Shown one piece after another: positions 59,380 to 64,000 of a DNA stretch of 64,000 nucleotides. Positions within the stretch are counted from its first letter, which is position 1; each line of letters begins with the position of its first letter. Under the pieces are notes generated by a model, which worked only from the letters and a program-made list of their open reading frames with translations, made no database searches and was not told the DNA's origin. The DNA comes from a virus, in the IMG/VR virus record IMGVR_UViG_3300047564_006189, positions 1 through 64,000 of that record. The stretch is one strand, 5' to 3'. The position numbers and the translations under genes are program-made.

Positions 59380-59832
59380 TTATTCAAACACTGAAGTTGA
59401 TTTATTAAATTTTTCGAAAGTTGCTCGTGCATATCCAATTAAATCCTTAACCGATGCGGTGTGGCCCCATGCCCCGTGCGGCCAACCAGGGTCGCCATGC
59501 ACATACAACTGCAGCGGTGCCAAAAAACCATTTCGCGGTTTCTTAATATAACAGACTTTATAGCCTGGTTCTTTACTACATTGCCAATGCTCAATAATAA
59601 TCCCAGTATTTGATGTCATATTTTGCAAGATTAATTTTTCATCCTCAGATAAGTTTTTAGTAACTGAGAATTCTCCACTAGCTACAGTGAGCACATCAAA
59701 TAAATTGCTGCCGTTTTGAAGCATTTCATTTGCGCGTTCCACATTTGCACAGGCTTGCTCATGCTCTAGACATTCGCGCTCAGTGCTGAATTGTAGGCCG
59801 TCATGGGCTTCGTACAGCGTAACAATTTTCAT
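59380..59832 (-). CDS. Hypothetical phage protein
   Basis: A 150-residue protein. 'YEAHDGLQFSTERECLEHEQ' at the start is a motif shared by many small phage proteins (YEA.DG..F.T...C..HE). The middle has 'GIIIEHWQCSKEPGYKVCYI'. Function unknown. Confidence 0.6.
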   Translation of the reverse strand: MKIVTLYEAHDGLQFSTERECLEHEQACANVERANEMLQNGSNLFDVLTVASGEFSVTKNLSEDEKLILQNMTSNTGIIIEHWQCSKEPGYKVCYIKKPRNGFLAPLQLYVHGDPGWPHGAWGHTASVKDLIGYARATFEKFNKSTSVFE

Positions 59833-59862
59833 CTCTAATTCCTTTCTTTAAGATTATCAATT

Positions 59863-60048
59863 TCATTTACGAGCTGCTTCCTGCAATCTTTTTATTTCTG
59901 CTGCAGCTTCTTCAAGCAAATCGGACAACCGATCGGGCTTACCTTCTTGTACGCTTTTACGCGTGTTGATTTGTCTACGGATTTCGGCACGTTTCAGTAA
60001 TCTATAAACTAAGCTTTGCTGCTCATACGGTAAGTGGCTTTCGTCCAT
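59863..60048 (-). CDS. Small hypothetical protein
   Basis: A 61-residue helical, charged protein (MDESHLPYEQQSLVYRLLKR). The longer frame overlaps the upstream gene heavily, so I use the ATG at 60048 just after that gene's stop. Unknown function. Confidence 0.5.
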   Translation of the reverse strand: MDESHLPYEQQSLVYRLLKRAEIRRQINTRKSVQEGKPDRLSDLLEEAAAEIKRLQEAARK

Positions 60049-60055
60049 GTTTTTC

Positions 60056-60721
60056 TCAATCAACGTATAGTTGTAATTGTTCAGCTGAAAATTTTCTGCC
60101 ATCAGAAATCTGAGCAACAAGATCAACGAGGGTCTTTTCTGAGATTGTATATCCTTTTTGTTTGTATTTGAATAGCCTGTTGATTGATGCTACGGGGTAT
60201 GTTATTTGGTTGATGTATAAGCTTTTGCGTTTCACTGATTCAATCATCTTCTTCGCAACAGTGATTGAAGTGCCATCATATGCAGCCTGGCATATCGTAA
60301 AATCAAAACTGTCAAGTAGGTGTGTATTATTCAAATAAAAGTGTTTTGCAATGCACTGCACTTTCAGATCACGTTTTTTGTACGTAAACAATTCGCCTTT
60401 TGGACAAGCGAATACTTCAACAAACCCATCAGCTAGCAACTCAGCCCGTGTTACTGATAGATGATCAGCTGATTTGAAAAATAAATCAAAATCTGAAATC
60501 TGCTGCGTATGTTCGATTAGTGTACGAAGTGCACCGCCCGCCAGCCAAACCGAGTTGGCGCGCAAATATTTTTTCATAATCTCAAAACGTGAAATTCGCC
60601 AGGCATGAAGGCGATTAGCTTTTATCTTAAGATATGCGAGCGGATTTTCAGCAATATACAGCTCAGCATTCTTGTTAGCTTCTTCAGCTGTAAAATCAAA
60701 GAGATCGGCCAATGACAACAT
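60056..60721 (-). CDS. Nucleotidyltransferase-like protein
   Basis: A 221-residue protein. 'NSVWLAGGALRTLIEHTQQI' then 'SDFDLFF' gives the GG...DxD signature of the polymerase-beta/MNT nucleotidyltransferase superfamily (Gly62-Gly63, Asp77, Asp79). A third acidic residue may lie in 'LLDSFDFTIC'. It is too small for a CCA-adding enzyme. It could modify a nucleic acid or protein, or be an antitoxin-like enzyme. The substrate is unknown. Confidence 0.6.
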   Translation of the reverse strand: MLSLADLFDFTAEEANKNAELYIAENPLAYLKIKANRLHAWRISRFEIMKKYLRANSVWLAGGALRTLIEHTQQISDFDLFFKSADHLSVTRAELLADGFVEVFACPKGELFTYKKRDLKVQCIAKHFYLNNTHLLDSFDFTICQAAYDGTSITVAKKMIESVKRKSLYINQITYPVASINRLFKYKQKGYTISEKTLVDLVAQISDGRKFSAEQLQLYVD

Positions 60722-60740
60722 AATAATTAACTCCCGCTAA

Positions 60741-60962
60741 TTACATTTTAAGATTAAAGGCCTTCGACAAATGTTCAGCTAAATGAATTCTATCCTGAAC
60801 CACGTCAGAAGATTTTATAGGACATTTGGTGAGCTCTTCCATGCATTCCAATATGATCAACTTAGCAAATTTAGTATGATCGAAATAGCTAGGTAACATT
60901 CTTCCATTTACCTCAACCACCTCGATAGAATAACTGACTAGTTGATCAAGCCTTTCATTCAT
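60741..60962 (-). CDS. FAELIVxxC-family small protein
   Basis: A 73-residue member: MNERLDQLVSYSIEVVE, core HTKFAKLIILECMEELTK, tail LSKAFNLKM. The start at 60962 overlaps the stop of the 56-residue gene upstream (ATGA); a longer frame starting at 61025 is unlikely. Confidence 0.65.
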   Translation of the reverse strand: MNERLDQLVSYSIEVVEVNGRMLPSYFDHTKFAKLIILECMEELTKCPIKSSDVVQDRIHLAEHLSKAFNLKM

Positions 60963-61129
60963 ACTATCTCTATAACTAAGTTTGGATTGAGCCGTTGACG
61001 TTCTTTCCAATACGGAACAGCCCAAGTTAGATTGGTCTCAACACAAAGATATGTAGGCGGCCTATAATATGACGTCCGGTTGCTAATTTTTGGAACATAT
61101 CTTTTGTCATAGACTCTAAGACACGGCAT
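60959..61129 (-). CDS. 56-aa small protein
   Basis: Frame MPCLRVYDKRYVPKISNRTS, Tyr/Arg/Pro-rich, ending NLVIEIV. It has a TGGAG ribosome site, a consensus promoter 30 nt upstream, and an ATGA link to the next gene. Good evidence that it is real. No family seen. Confidence 0.6.
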   Translation of the reverse strand: MPCLRVYDKRYVPKISNRTSYYRPPTYLCVETNLTWAVPYWKERQRLNPNLVIEIV

Positions 61130-61159
61130 AATAACTCCAGCTATCAGAATGATAGAGGC

Positions 61160-61188
61160 ATTATAACATGTGATGGGTTAAAAGTAAA
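61160..61188 (-). promoter_or_regulatory. Strong early sigma70-like promoter
   Basis: Minus-strand TTTACT, 17-nt spacer, TATAAT with extended TG. It starts the operon 61129 to 60741 and probably beyond. The gap 61130-61235 holds nothing else. Confidence 0.75.
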
Positions 61189-61235
61189 CAGATATTAATT
61201 AAAAAAGAAGAAGTTGAGAACTTTTGCAGATTATT

Positions 61236-61472
61236 TTAAATTCCAAATCGCCTACGGATTTTAGTAATACACTCGTCAACAGCCGTGACGGCCTCATCAT
61301 TAACGCCAAATGCCTCAATACCAACTAGAGAACACTCTGTTAAACATTCATACGCTATGATCTTTGTGAACTCGTCAAGCTGTTGTTTTGTCAAACACAA
61401 TTTTTGGCAATCATCTTTATGATAATCTGCGCCAATGTTAATTGCAGTTTCCCAATTTTTTCGGTAGATCAT
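61236..61472 (-). CDS. FAELIVxxC-family-like small protein
   Basis: A 78-residue protein with core 'LDEFTKIIAYECLTECSLVG' and tail 'TKIRRRFGI', matching the family at core and end but with a different N-terminus (MIYRKNWETAINIGADY). Start chosen at the ATG at 61472; the longer frame would use TTG. Confidence 0.55.
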   Translation of the reverse strand: MIYRKNWETAINIGADYHKDDCQKLCLTKQQLDEFTKIIAYECLTECSLVGIEAFGVNDEAVTAVDECITKIRRRFGI

Positions 61473-61524
61473 AGAATTCTCTATTATAAAAGACAAGTAA
61501 TTTGTCCATCCTTAATTTGTCCAA

Positions 61525-61623
61525 CTAGCCTAATACATTCTTAAACATGTCAAGTTTGTATAACACGTATCCAATTAAAATGACCACGCCTATAAAGATT
61601 GATACATCTGCTTCTGATTTCAT
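61525..61623 (-). CDS. 32-aa membrane micro-protein
   Basis: Frame MKSEADVSIFIGVVILIGYV..., a single transmembrane segment with AGGG 5 nt before the ATG. Tiny membrane proteins are frequent in phage early regions. Confidence 0.45.
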   Translation of the reverse strand: MKSEADVSIFIGVVILIGYVLYKLDMFKNVLG

Positions 61624-61648
61624 GATTGCCCTAGTTGACTAAATGCAC

Positions 61649-61975
61649 TTAAGATTTTTTTGCCTTCTGAATAGCACCAATTGCCATCTTTTCAGCAACT
61701 GATTCATCAACTGCGTACTTCAGATCAACCAGTGCATCTGATAGACTGAACATGGAGTCTGCCATCAGATAAGCAAGTTTTGATAGTCTTTCCATGGCGT
61801 CGAGTCCAACAAAATTACGTCGGATTTTTTCATTGAATTCTTTAGCTTTTTCTTGTTTTTCTTGTGGAAGTTGAGAAATGTAGTTTTGCAAAATTCTTTC
61901 TTTTTCCTCTTCCAATCCAATTTCGCCTTTTTCAATGTAGATTTTACGAAGTCTTTCGAAGTTAAGTTCGTCCAT
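61649..61975 (-). CDS. Helical hypothetical protein
   Basis: A 108-residue, Lys/Glu-rich and almost fully helical protein (MDELNFERLRKIYIEKGEIG), perhaps coiled-coil. It follows a strong early promoter about 40 nt upstream. Unknown function. Confidence 0.55.
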   Translation of the reverse strand: MDELNFERLRKIYIEKGEIGLEEEKERILQNYISQLPQEKQEKAKEFNEKIRRNFVGLDAMERLSKLAYLMADSMFSLSDALVDLKYAVDESVAEKMAIGAIQKAKKS

Positions 61976-62014
61976 GACTAGTCCTCAGTAACAAACAAGA
62001 TTAACGTAGGGTTA

Positions 62015-62043
62015 ATTATAAACAACAAACGCGTAAAAGTAAA
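62015..62043 (-). promoter_or_regulatory. Strong early sigma70-like promoter
   Basis: Minus-strand TTTACT, 17-nt spacer, TATAAT. Same architecture as the promoters at 28218 and 61160. Confidence 0.75.
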
Positions 62044-62094
62044 CAATAAACTGAAAAGAAGTATCAACATTAAGCTGTTGTTGTTATTGTACTA

Positions 62095-62334
62095 CTATTG
62101 CTCTTCTTCAGTTGCACTCACTTGCTCGACTAGATCTAAAATCGATAGCAGGTGCTCTCGTCGTGATCTTAGCACGCTACGTTGAAGAGTCCTAGATGTG
62201 CTAGTATACATGTCACACGATGGCGTGTTTGGAATTAGCGCTTGCTCTTCTTGACGTAGAATATAATCGTAGCGATGCAGTGCCGTAAGAAGAACTTCAA
62301 CCTCGGCATCAGTTAAATGAATAGTCTTCATCAT
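62095..62334 (-). CDS. Small hypothetical protein
   Basis: A 79-residue helical protein (MMKTIHLTDAEVEVLLTALH). 'LTDAEVEVLLTALHRYDYIL' resembles small phage regulators or anti-host proteins only in general style. Unknown. Confidence 0.5.
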   Translation of the reverse strand: MMKTIHLTDAEVEVLLTALHRYDYILRQEEQALIPNTPSCDMYTSTSRTLQRSVLRSRREHLLSILDLVEQVSATEEEQ

Positions 62335-62354
62335 AGTTCCTTGTGTAAAGTGAC

Positions 62355-62570
62355 CTAGGCCATAAATTTTCGTCTAATTCGTGTTACCGTTTCAATGCTG
62401 GCACCACCTTTTGATGCCATCGAAGACGTTTCAAGAACAATTTGCTTTATAAGATTCATCAAACACTCGTCTGTAAATGTGTGTGTTAACGCCTTTGAAC
62501 CATCTTGCATTGATTGGACGCTATTATACAGTTCAGTTTGACTTACTAGTTTTTTGCAATATTCATTCAT
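62355..62570 (-). CDS. FAELIVxxC-family-like small protein, divergent
   Basis: A 71-residue protein: MNEYCKKLVSQTELYNS, core 'LMNLIKQIVLETSSMASKGG', tail 'RIRRKFMA'. The Cys of the core is lost. The start at 62570 fits GGAG and the 8-nt overlap with the upstream stop. Confidence 0.5.
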   Translation of the reverse strand: MNEYCKKLVSQTELYNSVQSMQDGSKALTHTFTDECLMNLIKQIVLETSSMASKGGASIETVTRIRRKFMA

Positions 62571-62745
62571 GTCGTTCTCCGCCGCGCTGATCGACAAATT
62601 TAATATTGCCTGTCATAGATTGGACAGCCGATTTAACAGCTTGACTGAATTTATATTTTCTGCTTTGCGCTTGCACAGAATTAGTTGTGTTGAATTTATC
62701 CAGAATTGACGTGTGGATTTTTTCAAGCGGAGAAGTTTGACACAT
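62563..62745 (-). CDS. 60-aa small protein
   Basis: Frame MCQTSPLEKIHTSILDKFNT, Ser/Lys/Gln-rich and polar. It is packed against the next gene by an 8-nt overlap. No family seen. Confidence 0.45.
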   Translation of the reverse strand: MCQTSPLEKIHTSILDKFNTTNSVQAQSRKYKFSQAVKSAVQSMTGNIKFVDQRGGERHE

Positions 62746-62780
62746 AATATATTACCCTCGTGAGTATTGAATAAAATTAT

Positions 62781-63089
62781 TTATTCGACTGCGCTTTGAT
62801 AAAACCTACATACTGTAGTGTCAGGATAGTTTTGAATTAAGTCATTAAGTTTTTCTACCAAATCATCCTTGTCACAATCTGATAGATAAATGCCAGATGA
62901 TGATTCAACACCATTTCGCAATAGCTTAATTGCGAAGCGACTTCCGGCATTTGATTTTACCATAACAATTTTTAGTAATTTCCTTGCAGCTTGAGCATGT
63001 TGATCTCCGAATTCTACTGCAGATATCTTATTACGAACAAGTGCGTCAAGTAGCGGATTCAATTCTTGACGAGTAATCTCTTTAATCAT
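62781..63089 (-). CDS. Hypothetical protein
   Basis: A 102-residue protein (MIKEITRQELNPLLDALVRN) of mixed alpha/beta pattern. No motif recognised. Confidence 0.5.
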   Translation of the reverse strand: MIKEITRQELNPLLDALVRNKISAVEFGDQHAQAARKLLKIVMVKSNAGSRFAIKLLRNGVESSSGIYLSDCDKDDLVEKLNDLIQNYPDTTVCRFYQSAVE

Positions 63090-63108
63090 TTTTCATCTCC
63101 AAGACTTG

Positions 63109-63516
63109 TTAGCGTGAATATTGCTGCAACACGTAATCAACAACCCGCTGCGTGTCTTTCTTAAACATGATAGACGCAATTTCTCCGTTGAAGGCCTTAT
63201 TGGGTGAACACCACCAACGAGAAACTTGCTCTTTTGAGCCTAACATGCTTAATAGAATAGTGTCAATTGCGTTTTTTGTTTTTTGGTCTTTCACAGAAAG
63301 CGCTCTGGCCACTGGCGTGCTGATGTCAAATACTTCTCTGATGTATTGCACTGCTGACTGTGTTTGCTCATCTTTTTTCTGCTCAAGGAGTATGTCACAG
63401 CAGTGATTAACAAGAAGCTGAGAATACCTCGTAAGTGCATCTTCATCCCAACTGTCTGGTACTCCGTCGCACAATAGTCCTGCTTCATACGCATACAATT
63501 CTAGAATTTTATTCAT
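63109..63516 (-). CDS. FAELIVxxC-family small protein, long variant
   Basis: A 135-residue protein. It starts like the family (MNKILELYAYEAGLL) with core 'LTRYSQLLVNHCCDILLEQK' and 'IREVFDIST' where the tail normally ends, then continues for ~70 residues of unrelated sequence. It looks like a family member fused to another domain. A start two codons upstream (63522) is also possible. Confidence 0.5.
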   Translation of the reverse strand: MNKILELYAYEAGLLCDGVPDSWDEDALTRYSQLLVNHCCDILLEQKKDEQTQSAVQYIREVFDISTPVARALSVKDQKTKNAIDTILLSMLGSKEQVSRWWCSPNKAFNGEIASIMFKKDTQRVVDYVLQQYSR

Positions 63517-63521
63517 GAACA

Positions 63522-63731
63522 TCACCACATCGTAGTAACAATTTCGATTCTTTTTTCAAGCATCGCTTTAGCGTATTCATAATTAGCTTGAGCCCAAACT
63601 GCAAAAAAAGCCGCCCGATTTTGGTCATTTGTTAGATCTGGCTCGCCTCCAAAAATTTTACAGACCATGTCAAAATCAACTGGCGAACTCTTAGCAAATT
63701 CATCATGTTTAGTAATCGGCTCATTTGACAT
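63522..63731 (-). CDS. Small hypothetical protein
   Basis: A 69-residue protein (MSNEPITKHDEFAKSSPVDF) with GGGAG before the chosen ATG. It overlaps the gene upstream by 11 nt. Family unknown. Confidence 0.5.
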   Translation of the reverse strand: MSNEPITKHDEFAKSSPVDFDMVCKIFGGEPDLTNDQNRAAFFAVWAQANYEYAKAMLEKRIEIVTTMW

Positions 63732-64000
63732 TTTTATCTCCCAAACCAAAATGGTTTTTAATTAAATCTGTGTATGTGCTAGCTGGTATTCGTTTAGCCA
63801 CCGCGTCATCAATGACATCAATGCATTGCTGAACAGTAAATTTCATAAATTTTTCCAACCCGGCGTTCGGCGGCAGCCATTCTCCATCCGGCGCTAGAGC
63901 AATTATAACATATTTGGTCTGATCTGGGAATTTAACTTGTGCCAATCCTGCCCTTTTTGCTAGGTCATCAACACCTTCAAATTTGTGCTCAATCAGCGTT
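63721..64000 (-). CDS. FAELIVxxC-family member, 5' end outside window
   Basis: The open frame runs to the right edge without a start: '...DDLAKRAGLAQVKF', core 'LEKFMKFTVQQCIDVIDDAV', tail 'IKNHFGLGDKNVK'. The family-like 'LAKRAG' before residue QVKF shows that the real start lies beyond the window, not at the internal TTG near 63945. Confidence 0.65.
   Translation of the reverse strand, partial: TLIEHKFEGVDDLAKRAGLAQVKFPDQTKYVIIALAPDGEWLPPNAGLEKFMKFTVQQCIDVIDDAVAKRIPASTYTDLIKNHFGLGDKNVK

Noticed and set aside
60962-61025. Longer start for the family gene at 60741
   Set aside because: The extra 21 codons overlap the end of the gene starting at 61129; the ATG at 60962 gives the usual ATGA coupling and family N-terminus.
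63902-63910. TGTTATAAT promoter-like sequence
   Set aside because: It is inside the coding region of the last family member with no -35 and no gene start at a sensible distance.

Overview
The window is a fragment of a large virulent tailed-phage genome, most likely a T4-superfamily myovirus of a Gram-negative host. The evidence is a set of T4-type replication genes (DnaB-like helicase gp41, primase gp61, family B polymerase gp43, sliding clamp gp45, FEN/RNase H-type nuclease, DsbA-like protein, type II topoisomerase gp39/gp52, thymidylate synthase, RNA ligase 1), PhoH, a ClpP-like protease, and T4-type late promoter boxes (TATAAATA). Base composition is AT-rich. Nearly every gene lies on the minus strand; I see only two credible plus-strand genes (a putative ADP-ribosyltransferase at 23621 and a 65-residue protein at 46212). 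The host cannot be fixed from the window. The bacterial-type isocitrate lyase and a prophage-like cassette suggest a proteobacterium.

Layout. (1) 1-14.6 kb: tail-fibre and adhesin block, with LamG-like proteins, a 1514-residue fibre ending in a peptidase S74 chaperone, and four small related tail-associated proteins, each unit preceded by late-promoter-like boxes. (2) 14.7-19.7 kb: small DUF6447-like gene, helicase, primase and a CobT-like protein with HExxH and VWA motifs. (3) 19.7-28.2 kb: dense array of very small overlapping genes, many belonging to one expanded family (central FAELIVxxC, C-terminal HFGVEE), driven by sigma70-like promoters with an extended -10. It is interrupted by a GC-rich prophage-like cassette (about 22.1-23.1 kb) and by the plus-strand ADP-ribosyltransferase gene. 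(4) 28.2-32.6 kb: auxiliary genes, namely leucyl aminopeptidase, a CobS/MoxR-like AAA+ ATPase and a full-length isocitrate lyase flanked by terminators. (5) 32.6-42.4 kb: replication core plus hypothetical genes, a DEDDh exonuclease and a P-loop kinase-like protein. (6) 42.5-51.5 kb: LamG structural protein, PhoH, ClpP, RNA ligase, two 26-residue-repeat proteins and a possible nuclease-like protein. (7) 51.5-57.8 kb: nucleotide metabolism and topoisomerase (two MazG-like proteins, metallophosphoesterase, ThyA, gp52, gp39). (8) 57.9-64 kb: second small-gene array with more members of the same family, a nucleotidyltransferase-like protein and small membrane proteins; the last gene runs off the right edge.

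How the genes fit together: early small-gene arrays, probably host takeover, flank a conserved replication and nucleotide-supply core. The auxiliary genes (isocitrate lyase, aminopeptidase, CobS/CobT-like pair) suggest manipulation of host carbon flow, amino-acid supply or a metal/cofactor-related process. Virion fibre genes carry late-type promoters. The most unusual content is the isocitrate lyase, the leucyl aminopeptidase and the expanded small-protein family. All assignments come from reading motifs by eye; no database search was possible.
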